From assembly GCA_023425025.1 (NCBI GenBank), contig JAFADG010000041.1, forward strand, positions 1-64,000: a stretch of 64,000 bases of DNA. The letters run 5' to 3'. Made by a program: the position numbers and the translations under genes. Each line of letters opens with the position of its first letter. Position 1 is the first letter of the stretch. This DNA is from Bacillota bacterium (lineage in GTDB: Bacteria; Bacillota; Clostridia; Christensenellales; Aristaeellaceae). Shown in pieces: positions 42,812-51,430 of this stretch. The notes beneath the pieces are model-generated. The model was given only the letters and a program-made list of their open reading frames with translations. It made no database searches and was not told the origin of the DNA.

Positions 42812-43711
42812 GTGCAGCACACGGCATTGTTGGTCATGGCAGCAGGACTCGGCGCCCGTTACGGCGGCAACAAGCAGATAGATGATCTGGGGCCTCACGG
42901 CGAGATCCTCATGGAATATTCTATAAGCGACGCCATCGAAGCGGGATTTGACCGGGTCGTTTTTGTAATCAAAAAGGACATGGAAAGCGTCATGCGGGAG
43001 AAAATCGGCGACCGTATCGCCAAACGGGTAGAGGTTGCCTATGCCTTTCAGGAATACGACACCCTTCCCGGCGGATTCCTTCCGCCCAAAGAGCGTACAA
43101 AGCCGTATGGAACGGTACACGCGGTGCTTTGCGCAAGGGATTTGATACATGAGCCATTTGCAGTCATCAATGCCGATGACTATTACGGCAAGGAAGCTTT
43201 TGGGGCCGCCCGGCAGTCGCTGCTTGGCATGCCGGCGAAGGGGCACGCGTCCATGGTCGGCTACAAGCTGCGCAACACGGTGTCGGAGCATGGTCAGGTG
43301 ACGCGGGGCATATGCAGCGTGAACGGACAGGGCAGGCTGACCGGAGTGACGGAAACATACCGCATTGCGCTGCTTGCAGGCGGCACCATCAAGGATACGG
43401 AAAAGGACAGGGTCCTTCATCCCGATGCCCTTGTATCCATGAACTTCTGGGGGTTTACGCCATGGATTTTTGACATGGCGGAAGAATCGCTTGCGGCATT
43501 TCTGAAAACCCTTGCGCCGGATGAGATGAAAAAGGAATTTCCCCTGCCTGTAATGGTGGATGCGCTGATGCGTCAGCATAGGATACAGGTGGATGTCCTC
43601 TCCACGGAAGCCAGCTGGTTCGGCGTCACCTATCAGGAGGATAAGCCCATGGTCAGGGAGGCGCTGCTGCGCTTGCACCAACAGGGCGCTTATCCGGACA
43701 GATTATTTTAA
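42812..43711 (+). CDS. Sugar nucleotidyltransferase family protein
   Basis: 299 residues. N-terminal LLVMAAGLGARYGGNKQIDDLGPHGE is a nucleotidyltransferase motif and NADDYYG carries the metal-binding acids. It probably activates a sugar 1-phosphate, though the sugar cannot be told. GTG 42812 lies after a GGGGGG site. Only 22 nt separate it from galE, suggesting a nucleotide-sugar operon supplying surface glycans, perhaps for the collagen-like proteins nearby. Confidence 0.8.
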   Translation: MQHTALLVMAAGLGARYGGNKQIDDLGPHGEILMEYSISDAIEAGFDRVVFVIKKDMESVMREKIGDRIAKRVEVAYAFQEYDTLPGGFLPPKERTKPYGTVHAVLCARDLIHEPFAVINADDYYGKEAFGAARQSLLGMPAKGHASMVGYKLRNTVSEHGQVTRGICSVNGQGRLTGVTETYRIALLAGGTIKDTEKDRVLHPDALVSMNFWGFTPWIFDMAEESLAAFLKTLAPDEMKKEFPLPVMVDALMRQHRIQVDVLSTEASWFGVTYQEDKPMVREALLRLHQQGAYPDRLF

Positions 43712-43733
43712 ACAGCGGGAGTGTGGCGACAGT

Positions 43734-44747
43734 ATGATGATCTTACTTACGGGCGGTGCCGGGTATATCGCTTCCCATACCATCATTGAATTGATCAAGG
43801 CGGGCCATGAAGTGGTTGTTGCCGACAATTTCGCCAACAGCCAGCCGGAGGCGGTCCGGCGGGTGGAAAAAATAACAGGCGCCTCCATCCCCCTGTATGA
43901 TCTGGATGTGTGCGACAGGGAAAAGCTGACTGCCGTGTTTGAAAAGCATCCCATCGACGGCGTGATACACTTCGCGGGGCTGAAAGCCGTGGGTGAGTCG
44001 GTGGGGATTCCGCTGAAATACTACAGAAACAACATTGATTCCACGCTGACGCTGTGCGAGGTCATGAACGCGTTTTCCGTAAAGCGGCTTGTGTTCAGCT
44101 CTTCCGCCACGGTTTACGGCATACCGGGCAAAATGCCCCTGGTGGAGGATATGCCCACCAGCGCCAACAGCCCGTACGGCTGGACAAAGTTTATGATCGA
44201 GCAGATTTTGAAAGACGCAGCGTTTGCGCAAAAGGATTTGTCCGTTGTTCTTTTGCGGTATTTCAATCCCGTCGGCGCCCATGAAAGCGGCCTGATCGGC
44301 GAGGATCCCAACGGCATACCCAACAACCTGATGCCTGTTATCACCCAGGTGGCTTCCGGTAAGCTGCCCATGCTGAAAGTATATGGCACAGATTATCCCA
44401 CCCGGGACGGCACCTGCATCCGGGATTATATCCATGTGGCGGACCTGGCCCGGGGCCATGTGAAAGCCATCGAATACGCCTGGAGCCATACCGGGGCGGA
44501 AGCCATCAATCTTGGCACAGGCAATGGCTACAGCGTATTGGAGATTCTGCGCGCTTTCCAGGAGGTCAACGGCATACAGGTGCCCCATCAGCTGGCTGAC
44601 CGCCGGCCGGGCGACGTGCCGGAGTGCTATGCCGATCCCCAAAAAGCGCTGAAGCTGCTTAAGTGGAAGGCGGAGAAGACATTGGAGGACATGTGCCGCG
44701 ACGCGTGGCGCTGGCAAAAGAACAATCCCAAGGGATATTCGGCTTAG
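43734..44747 (+). CDS. galE: UDP-glucose 4-epimerase
   Basis: 337 residues. Interconverts UDP-glucose and UDP-galactose. NAD-binding GGAGYIASHT, HFAGLKAVGES, catalytic YGWTK with SSSATVYG, RYFNPVGAHESGLIGEDPNGIPNNL and RDYIHVADLARGH are intact. ATG 43734 was chosen; the open frame upstream overlaps the preceding gene. Second gene of the nucleotidyltransferase-galE pair. Confidence 0.95.
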   Translation: MMILLTGGAGYIASHTIIELIKAGHEVVVADNFANSQPEAVRRVEKITGASIPLYDLDVCDREKLTAVFEKHPIDGVIHFAGLKAVGESVGIPLKYYRNNIDSTLTLCEVMNAFSVKRLVFSSSATVYGIPGKMPLVEDMPTSANSPYGWTKFMIEQILKDAAFAQKDLSVVLLRYFNPVGAHESGLIGEDPNGIPNNLMPVITQVASGKLPMLKVYGTDYPTRDGTCIRDYIHVADLARGHVKAIEYAWSHTGAEAINLGTGNGYSVLEILRAFQEVNGIQVPHQLADRRPGDVPECYADPQKALKLLKWKAEKTLEDMCRDAWRWQKNNPKGYSA

Positions 44748-44761
44748 GAAACGGCTATGCA

Positions 44762-44799
44762 AAAGCAGGACTGACATGTTTGCCAGCCCTGCTTTTTTT
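44762..44799. terminator. Terminator between galE and the convergent BclB-like gene
   Basis: AAAGCAGG/CCTGCTTT arms (44762-44769, 44788-44795) with inner CTG/CAG, followed by T residues on the plus strand. Confidence 0.7.
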
Positions 44800-44812
44800 G
44801 CTGCTGCTTGAA

Positions 44813-46360
44813 TTACAGAATGTTTACGCCTGCGCTGGCAAAGCCGGTTACCGTGGTGGCAACATCGATGCCCGCAGTTACATCCGCCGCGAATACCATG
44901 AGCAGCCGTGTCCTGGCGGAGACGGGGATATTCAAACCGGTGGTGAGGCCGTCCGAGATGGAACCAATGCCTACGACGCCGGTTAACGTGGGGTTGAGGG
45001 TGACGATCGCGCCGGGAATGGGGAAGAAAACATTGTCGGGAGTTGCAGATGCATACAGCTGCGCGGTCAGCGTAACCGTCGTGCCCACCAGGGAAAGAGC
45101 GACGGTGGTGCTGAAATAGGCGGCCACGGAGGTAATGATTCCATCCCTGGGCATGGAGAAGGCCATGTTGGCGATGGTAGTGGTGTTGATGGTGCCGCCA
45201 ATGAGGCTGACCCCGGTCACCGAGCTGCCAAAACCGAGCAGGGTAGTTGTACCAATCAATTCACCAATGACTGTAGTCATGACGGCAGGGGTTCCGGAGG
45301 AGAAGGGAATGACCGCCCCGTTGCCGCTTGGGCCGGCAGCGCCCGTTGCGCCGGTCGCACCGGTAGCGCCTGTCGCGCCGGTAGCGCCTGTGGCGCCCGT
45401 GGGGCCAGCCGGGCCGGTAGCGCCCGTTGCGCCGGTCGCACCCGTGGCGCCTGTGGGGCCGGCCGGGCCAGTCGCGCCTGTCGCGCCAGTAGCGCCTGTA
45501 GCACCGGTAGCGCCTGTGGCACCGGTAGCACCTGTTGCACCGGTCGCACCCGGGGCGCCTGTGGCACCCGTTTCACCTGTGGCGCCCGTTGCGCCTGTGG
45601 CGCCCGTAGCGCCGGTCGCACCCGTGGCCCCGGTAGCGCCTGTGGCGCCGGCCGGTCCAGCCGGTCCTGCAACGCCTTGTGGACCCGTAGCGCCGGTCGG
45701 TCCGGCCGGTCCGGCAACGCCTTGTGCGCCTGTAGCGCCGGTGGCTCCGTTGGCGCCGGTGGCTCCGGTGGGGCCGACGGGACCTTGCGCGCCGGTTGCG
45801 CCGGCAGCGCCGGTAGGCCCGGTAGGTCCGGTAGGTCCGGTAGATCCGGTAGGTCCGGTGCCGCCCGTAGGCCCGGTGGGTCCGGTGGGTCCGTTGGCGC
45901 CGGTCGGCCCGGTGGGGCCGGTCGCGCCCGTGGGGCCTATGGGTCCCGTTGCTCCGGCAGGTCCGATGGGGCCTGTGGGCCCTGTTCCGCCGGTAGGCCC
46001 GGTGGGTCCGTTGGCGCCGGTCGGTCCGGTAGGCCCGATGGGGCCGGTTGCCCCGGTACGGCCGGCAGGGCCGGTGGGACCTATGCACCCAGTGGGGCAG
46101 GGAGGCGGACAAGGCGGGGGAAAGGGCGGACACGGCGGGGGAAACGGCGGGCAAGGGGGCGGGGGCGGCGGACACGGAGGCGGGCATGGAGGTGGCGGAA
46201 AAGAAGGACATACGCCGTCCGGACCAATATCCCTGATGCCGGAATCGTTAAAATGATAGGGCGCGTCATTAGGGCCAGAGCCGGCATTTCCTCTGCCCGG
46301 ACCATACTGCGGGTTTCTCATGGGCTGAAAATCCCGCTGATCATAAAAACCTCTTGCCAA
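44813..46360 (-). CDS. BclB-like collagenous exosporium protein
   Basis: 515 residues. N-terminus of about 90 residues ends in a Pro/Cys-rich tract (CPPFPPPCPPF, CPPPCPTGC). Residues about 91-345 are Gly-X-Y collagen triplets, mainly GPT, GAT and GPA. Residues about 346-515 are a BclB-type globular domain: VIPFSSGTPAVMTTV, SMPRDGIITSVAAYFSTT, QLYASATPDNVFFPIPGA, GFASAGV. Probably a spore-surface filament glycoprotein. Start TTG 46360 follows AAAGGTGAT at a suitable distance; the first ATG is 13 codons later. A perfect sigma-K-type promoter precedes it, and a glycosyltransferase is divergent. Confidence 0.88.
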   Translation of the reverse strand: MARGFYDQRDFQPMRNPQYGPGRGNAGSGPNDAPYHFNDSGIRDIGPDGVCPSFPPPPCPPPCPPPPPPCPPFPPPCPPFPPPCPPPCPTGCIGPTGPAGRTGATGPIGPTGPTGANGPTGPTGGTGPTGPIGPAGATGPIGPTGATGPTGPTGANGPTGPTGPTGGTGPTGSTGPTGPTGPTGAAGATGAQGPVGPTGATGANGATGATGAQGVAGPAGPTGATGPQGVAGPAGPAGATGATGATGATGATGATGATGATGETGATGAPGATGATGATGATGATGATGATGATGATGPAGPTGATGATGATGATGPAGPTGATGATGATGATGATGATGAAGPSGNGAVIPFSSGTPAVMTTVIGELIGTTTLLGFGSSVTGVSLIGGTINTTTIANMAFSMPRDGIITSVAAYFSTTVALSLVGTTVTLTAQLYASATPDNVFFPIPGAIVTLNPTLTGVVGIGSISDGLTTGLNIPVSARTRLLMVFAADVTAGIDVATTVTGFASAGVNIL

Positions 46361-46403
46361 GAAGATCACCTTTCTTATCATCAGGCTAGGGAGAGCGGGC
46401 AGC

Positions 46404-46430
46404 ACGATTGCCCACCAACTCCATACAATA
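46404..46430 (+). promoter_or_regulatory. Sigma-K-type promoter of the glycosyltransferase gene
   Basis: AC (46404-46405), 16 nt, CATACAATA (46422-46430), matching AC-N16/17-CATANNNTA exactly. It overlaps the opposing promoter at 46429-46430. Confidence 0.6.
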
Positions 46431-46456
46431 AAGTATGAGAAGCCGCCGGATTCGGT
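46429..46456 (-). promoter_or_regulatory. Sigma-K-type promoter of the BclB-like gene
   Basis: Minus strand AC (46456-46455), 17 nt, CATACTTTA (46437-46429), an exact consensus match. The two -10 boxes form the near-palindrome CATACAATAAAGTATG. Confidence 0.6.
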
Positions 46457-46486
46457 GCGCTTCCACGCGTTATGGAGGTGGATGGT

Positions 46487-47566
46487 TTGCCGGAACTGAG
46501 CTTGTGCATGATTGTCCGCAATGAGGAAGCGGTGCTTGGCCGCTGTTTGGACGGCATACGGGATGCCGTGGATGAAATCGTGATTGTGGACACGGGTTCG
46601 ACTGACCAGACCCGTGACATTGCCCTGGCCTATACCAACGATGTGTATGATTTTACATGGGTAGACGACTTTGCCAAAGCCCGGAACTATGCGTTTTCCA
46701 AGGCCACAAAGCCTTACATTATGTGGCTGGATGCCGATGATGTGATTGCGCCTGAGTCTGCGGCGCGATTGAAAGCATTGATGAAAAACCTGGAGCCCAA
46801 TACCGATATGGTCATGATGCCTTACCATGTGGCCTTCGACGCCCAGGGGAAGCCCACCATGACCTACGAGCGGGAAAGGATCATACGCAACGGCGCGGGG
46901 TTTGTTTGGTTGGGCGCGATCCACGAGGTGATCCAGCCGGCGGGAAAGATCATCCATGCGGATATCCCGGTGCTGCATCAAAAAGTTGGTCCCGGCGATC
47001 CGGACAGGAACCTTCGCATATTTGAAAAAGTGATCGCTTCCGGTCAAAAGCTTTTTGGCCGGGAGGAATACTACTACGCCCGGGAGCTCATGTATCACCA
47101 GCGCTTTGAGGAAGCGGTCCGGGGGCTGGAGCATTTTCTGGACAGCGGCCTTGGCTGGGTTGAAAACATTCAATCCGCCTGCCGGGATTTGAGCGAATGC
47201 TACAGTTTGCTGGGGAATAAGGAAAAAGCGCTGGCCGCGCTGTTCCGCTCTTTTCATTACGGTCCGCCCAGGGCGGAAACGTGCTGTCAGATCGGCCGGC
47301 ACTTTTTTGAAAGGGCGGACTTTCAAACGGCGGCCTTCTGGTACGAGCTGGCTGCTTCCGGCAAGCTTGTAAGCCCGCCCGGGGGGTTTCATGAGCCTGA
47401 TTGCTATGGATACATCCCCTATATGCAGCTGTGCGTATGCGCCTATCGGATGGGCGATGTGAAAAAGGCGCTGGAATACAACCACATGGCAGGCCAGATC
47501 AAGCCGGATGATCCAAGCTATTTGTACAATATGGCGTTCTTTCAGGCTCAGCTGCAGCTTCAATAG
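46487..47566 (+). CDS. Family 2 glycosyltransferase with TPR-like C-terminal part
   Basis: 359 residues. GT2 domain: LCMIVRNEEAVLGRCLDG, IVDTGSTDQT, WVDDFAKARNYAFSKA and metal motif WLDADDV. The C-terminal half is helical with tetratricopeptide-like pairs (YYARELMYHQRFEEAVRGLEHFL, LLGNKEKALAALFRSF). It resembles SunS-type protein glycosyltransferases. Position and promoter suggest it glycosylates the collagen-like spore protein next to it. Start TTG 46487 is 6 nt after TGGAGGTG; ATG 46472 overlaps that site. Confidence 0.82.
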   Translation: MPELSLCMIVRNEEAVLGRCLDGIRDAVDEIVIVDTGSTDQTRDIALAYTNDVYDFTWVDDFAKARNYAFSKATKPYIMWLDADDVIAPESAARLKALMKNLEPNTDMVMMPYHVAFDAQGKPTMTYERERIIRNGAGFVWLGAIHEVIQPAGKIIHADIPVLHQKVGPGDPDRNLRIFEKVIASGQKLFGREEYYYARELMYHQRFEEAVRGLEHFLDSGLGWVENIQSACRDLSECYSLLGNKEKALAALFRSFHYGPPRAETCCQIGRHFFERADFQTAAFWYELAASGKLVSPPGGFHEPDCYGYIPYMQLCVCAYRMGDVKKALEYNHMAGQIKPDDPSYLYNMAFFQAQLQLQ

Positions 47567-47661
47567 ACGCTTTATGGTCAATCCGCGCAGAAGAAAAGTC
47601 ATAGTTTAAACAAATTGTTGTATTTGCTCAAATCCCTTTACAGACGGCCGGGAGGGAGGTA

Positions 47662-47670
47662 TGCTATAAA
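47662..47670 (+). promoter_or_regulatory. Possible extended -10 element before the second ABC exporter
   Basis: TGCTATAAA with extended TG but no clear -35, 41 nt before the start codon. The pair may also be read from the glycosyltransferase promoter. Confidence 0.25.
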
Positions 47671-47710
47671 CCGTACGCATATGGCTACCATCACCCTCTT
47701 GGGAGGAACT

Positions 47711-49462
47711 ATGGATACGTTCAGGCGCATTCTAAAGTGGCTGAAGCCTTATCGTGGCAAAGTGGTTCTGTGCATCGTTTTTCTTGCTATCGGGACGGCA
47801 TTGCGAATGGTGATCCCTTATATCACGGCGGCAGTGGTGGACAGAGTGCTGCCGGGAAAAGACATGGGGCTGCTGTTGCAGCTTTGTGCTGTGATGATCG
47901 TCTGCACTGTCATCCGCGGCGTTTTTATGTACAAGCGGGGCATGCTGGTTGAGAATGTATCCCAAAGCGTGGTGTACGATCTTCGCACCAGCTTGTACGC
48001 GCATATGCAGGAATTGTCCTACGGGTTTTATGACACCCATCATATTGGCGAAATTATGAGCCGCATGACCGGAGACATTGAAGGTGTGCGGGTTTTTATC
48101 GTAACCGCCGTGGTGGGCGTGGTGGAAAACCTGCTCATGTTTTTCCTGGCCCTGATCAGCATGAGCTTTATGTCCTGGCAACTGACGCTGTATATGCTCT
48201 GCTTTTGCCCGGTGGTCTCGTTTGTGGCCTGGCAGCTGCACAGGCGAATCCGCCCGGCGCATATTGCCGTGCGGGAGCAGAACGCGGTGCTGAACACCCG
48301 CACCCAGGAGAATATCGCCGGCGTGCGCGTTGTGAAAGCTTTCGCCAGGGAAGAACACGAGAAGCAGGCCTTTTACGAAGATAATCAAAAGGTGCTCAAA
48401 AACAACCTGAGGGTCACCTGGATTTGGAGCACGTTCTTCCCGCTGATGGATATGATCGCAAGCTGCGCCATACCGGTGCTGCTTTTGTCCGGCTCCTATC
48501 TTGTGATGCAGGGCGCCATCAACATAGGTACCCTGATTGGCGCGACGGGATTTGTTTGGATGATCATCGCGCCCATGCGGCAGCTGGCCAACTTTGTCAA
48601 TGTTACCGCCAACGGCATCGTGTCCTCCGAAAAACTGATCTATTATATGGATTTGGGTTCCACCATCCGCAATCCCGAAGCACCCAAAGCGCCGGAAAAG
48701 TGGGAGGGCCGGGTGGATTTTGACCGCGTCACCTTCAAATACGGTGACAAAGCGGTGCTGCACGACATCGACCTGCATGTGACGCCGGGTCAGACAGTCG
48801 CCATTATGGGCGCTACCGGCGCCAGCAAAAGCACGCTTATCACGCTGCTGGGCCGCTATTATGACGTGGCGCAGGGCGGCGTGAAGGTCGACGGGGTGGA
48901 TGTGCGGGAGCATGCTCTGCACCTTTTGCGTAGTCACATTGGCGTTGTCATGCAGGAAACCTTTTTGTACAGCGAAACCATCGCCGACAACATACGCTAC
49001 GGCAGGCCGGACGCTTCCATGGAGCAAGTGCAGGCGGCGGCCAGGGCGGCCCAGGCGGAGGAGTTCATATTGCAAATGCCCCAGGGCTACGACACGGTGG
49101 TCGGGGAAAGGGGCCTTGGCCTCTCCGGCGGTCAGAAGCAGCGTGTGGCGCTGGCCCGGGCGATTTTGTGCGATCCCTCCATACTGATTCTGGATGACGC
49201 CACCTCCGCCGTGGATATGGAAACGGAAGCGGAAATCCAAAAGGCACTGGGCAGCGTGCTGCACGGCCGGACCACCTTCATCATTGCCCACCGCATTTCC
49301 TCGGTGCGCAAGGCGGACCAGATCATCGTGCTCAAGGATGGCCGCATCCAGGAGCGGGGAACGCACCGGGAGCTGCTGGCCGTCGACGGTTTGTACGCCT
49401 CCATGTACCGCGATCAGACACGGGATTTCGTTACGGCACAAAAGGCAGGTGAACAGGCATGA
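47711..49462 (+). CDS. Second heterodimeric ABC exporter, subunit 1 (degenerate ATP site)
   Basis: 583 residues. Six transmembrane helices (about 17-320), then the ATPase domain. Walker A reads GATGASKST: Ser372 stands where the invariant Gly before Lys is expected. The signature LSGGQKQRV is normal. Walker B ILILDDATSAVD has Asp for the catalytic Glu. Such a degenerate site is known in heterodimeric exporters, but the Walker A change is additional. ATG 47711 follows GGGAGGA. It overlaps the partner gene by 4 nt. Confidence 0.93.
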   Translation: MDTFRRILKWLKPYRGKVVLCIVFLAIGTALRMVIPYITAAVVDRVLPGKDMGLLLQLCAVMIVCTVIRGVFMYKRGMLVENVSQSVVYDLRTSLYAHMQELSYGFYDTHHIGEIMSRMTGDIEGVRVFIVTAVVGVVENLLMFFLALISMSFMSWQLTLYMLCFCPVVSFVAWQLHRRIRPAHIAVREQNAVLNTRTQENIAGVRVVKAFAREEHEKQAFYEDNQKVLKNNLRVTWIWSTFFPLMDMIASCAIPVLLLSGSYLVMQGAINIGTLIGATGFVWMIIAPMRQLANFVNVTANGIVSSEKLIYYMDLGSTIRNPEAPKAPEKWEGRVDFDRVTFKYGDKAVLHDIDLHVTPGQTVAIMGATGASKSTLITLLGRYYDVAQGGVKVDGVDVREHALHLLRSHIGVVMQETFLYSETIADNIRYGRPDASMEQVQAAARAAQAEEFILQMPQGYDTVVGERGLGLSGGQKQRVALARAILCDPSILILDDATSAVDMETEAEIQKALGSVLHGRTTFIIAHRISSVRKADQIIVLKDGRIQERGTHRELLAVDGLYASMYRDQTRDFVTAQKAGEQA

Positions 49463-51252
49463 CGCGGCTTCGCAATTTGGATGACGAGGTCATGGAGGCG
49501 CCGTTTGACAAGCGCCAGTTCCTGCGGTTGCTTTCCTATCTGAAGCCCTACAAGAAGCAGATGATCCTGGCCCTGAGCCTGATGATTGTCGCCTCCGCCG
49601 CTTCCCTGCTTGGACCGTACCTGTTGAGCCGTGCTGTGGGATACCTGCAGGCCGGCAACTATACCCAGGTGCCCTATTTGCTTATCGGCATGGCGCTGGC
49701 CGTGTTTGTGGGCGGCATGTGCCTTCGGGCCCGCGTTCGCACCATGGATACCGCCGGCCGCAAGGCGATCGCCACGCTTCGGCAGGATTTGTTCGACCAT
49801 ATCCAAGGGTTGTCATTGCCCTTTTTTGACGGCCGCTCCGCCGGCAAGATCATGGTGCGCGTCATCAATGACGTCAACAGCCTCAACGACCTGTTTACCG
49901 GCGGCATCATCAACGTGCTGGTGGATTGCCTGACGCTGTTATTGCTGGTGGCGATCATGTTCGTCATCCATTGGCAGCTGACGCTGGTGGCGCTGTGCTC
50001 GCTGATCGTGCTTGTGTTCCTGATCGTGTCGCTTCGCACCAGAATGCGCAAGGCCTGGCAGGTTGTGCGCATGAAAACCAGCACCATGAACGGGTACCTG
50101 CACGAAAGCCTGGCCGGTATGCGCGTGACCCAGACCTTTGTGCGTGAAAAGGTGAACCGTGAGCTCTTTGAGGAGACCAACCTGGATATCAAGCGAAGCT
50201 GGCTGAAGGCCGTCGGCATCAATAACCTTTTCTGGCCGTATATCGATACGCTCAGTTCCATTGGCACGGCCGGGGTGTATATTGCCGGCACGCTGCTCAT
50301 GACCGGCGGGTCTATGAGCCTTCCGCTGGCCGATCTGATCGCTATTCTCTGGTATCTGGGCAGGTTCTGGGAGCCCATCAACAACCTGTCCAACTTCTAC
50401 AACAGCGTATTGGCGGCCATGGCGTCCATGGAACGCATCTTTGAAATCATGGACACCAAGCCCCTGATTTTTGATAAGCGGGACGACCTGCCCGAGCTGC
50501 CGCCCATCAGCGGCGAGATACGCTTTGACAACGTATCCTTCGGCTATGATCCCAATGTTCCCGTATTGAAGGATGTTTCCTTTACCGTAACGCCCGGCCA
50601 GACCATCGCCCTGGTGGGCCCCACGGGCGCGGGCAAAAGCACCGTGGTCAGCCTTGTCAGCCGCTTTTATGACGTGACGGGCGGGGCGATTACCATTGAC
50701 GGCTATGATGTGCGGGATGTGAAGCTCAACTCCCTGCGCAGGCAGATGTCCGTCATGCTGCAGGACAGCTTCATTTTCAGCGGCACCATACTGGACAACA
50801 TCCGTTATGGCGGGCTGGATGCCACGGAGGAGGAAGTGATGGAGGCGGCCAAGGCCGTGCATGTCCACGACTTCATCATGGGCTTGCCCCGGGGCTACCG
50901 CACCGAAGTGAACGAGCGCGGCTCTACCTTGTCGGTGGGCCAGAAGCAACTGATCTCCTTTGCCAGGGCGCTGCTCAATGACCCGCGGGTATTGATCCTG
51001 GATGAGGCGACCTCCTCCATCGACACAAAGACGGAGCTGATGATCCAAAAAGCGCTGGAGGTTTTGCTGAAAGGCCGCACCAGCTTTGTGATCGCCCACC
51101 GGCTTTCCACCATCCGCCGGGCGGATGTGATCATGGTAGTGCAGGACCATCACATTGCCGAAGCGGGTACCCATGAGCAGTTGATGGCCCTTCCCGGCGG
51201 TCATTACAGGGCCCTGTGCGAGGCGCAGTACAAGTTTATGGAAGGTGAGTAA
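49459..51252 (+). CDS. Second heterodimeric ABC exporter, subunit 2 (catalytic site)
   Basis: 597 residues. Six transmembrane helices (about 35-325). Walker A GPTGAGKST, atypical signature LSVGQKQL, Walker B VLILDEATSSID with the catalytic Glu. It starts within ATGA at the end of subunit 1. The asymmetry (canonical Glu, altered signature) mirrors that of the MarR-controlled pair, so both are asymmetric exporters. Substrate unknown; no regulator gene is adjacent. Confidence 0.93.
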   Translation: MTRLRNLDDEVMEAPFDKRQFLRLLSYLKPYKKQMILALSLMIVASAASLLGPYLLSRAVGYLQAGNYTQVPYLLIGMALAVFVGGMCLRARVRTMDTAGRKAIATLRQDLFDHIQGLSLPFFDGRSAGKIMVRVINDVNSLNDLFTGGIINVLVDCLTLLLLVAIMFVIHWQLTLVALCSLIVLVFLIVSLRTRMRKAWQVVRMKTSTMNGYLHESLAGMRVTQTFVREKVNRELFEETNLDIKRSWLKAVGINNLFWPYIDTLSSIGTAGVYIAGTLLMTGGSMSLPLADLIAILWYLGRFWEPINNLSNFYNSVLAAMASMERIFEIMDTKPLIFDKRDDLPELPPISGEIRFDNVSFGYDPNVPVLKDVSFTVTPGQTIALVGPTGAGKSTVVSLVSRFYDVTGGAITIDGYDVRDVKLNSLRRQMSVMLQDSFIFSGTILDNIRYGGLDATEEEVMEAAKAVHVHDFIMGLPRGYRTEVNERGSTLSVGQKQLISFARALLNDPRVLILDEATSSIDTKTELMIQKALEVLLKGRTSFVIAHRLSTIRRADVIMVVQDHHIAEAGTHEQLMALPGGHYRALCEAQYKFMEGE

Positions 51253-51266
51253 CATCAAAATACTGG

Positions 51267-51290
51267 CCGGCCGCGTTCTGCGGCCGGTTT
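51267..51290 (+). terminator. Terminator after the second ABC exporter
   Basis: Perfect 8-bp CCGGCCGC/GCGGCCGG stem with 5-nt loop, then TTTTCGCGTTTT. Confidence 0.85.
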
Positions 51291-51311
51291 TCGCGTTTTG
51301 GCGGTTTTCTG

Positions 51312-51340
51312 TTGACAACAGTCCGAAGGAGGGGTATGAT
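51312..51340 (+). promoter_or_regulatory. Consensus sigma-A promoter of the arabinose locus
   Basis: Perfect TTGACA (51312-51317), 17 nt, TATGAT (51335-51340). Confidence 0.8.
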
Positions 51341-51344
51341 ATGT

Positions 51345-51390
51345 TTCAGTTAGGAAATTCATATATTGTTTCAAGATATATTAAACTGAA
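51345..51390. promoter_or_regulatory. Long inverted repeat, probable operator of the ArsR-type regulator
   Basis: TTCAGTT (51345-51351) pairs with AACTGAA (51384-51390), and ATATAT (51361-51366) with ATATAT (51376-51381). It begins just downstream of the -10 box and covers the transcription start, suited to autorepression. A GAATATTC palindrome overlaps the right edge. Confidence 0.55.
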
Positions 51391-51430
51391 TATTCATGAT
51401 GGGTGATATATTTGTTGAAGGAGGCTGATT

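Noticed and set aside
45135..46256. Long plus-strand frame opposite the BclB-like gene
   Set aside because: Same reason: a shadow of the collagen repeat, giving a monotonous Ala-Pro-Val translation.
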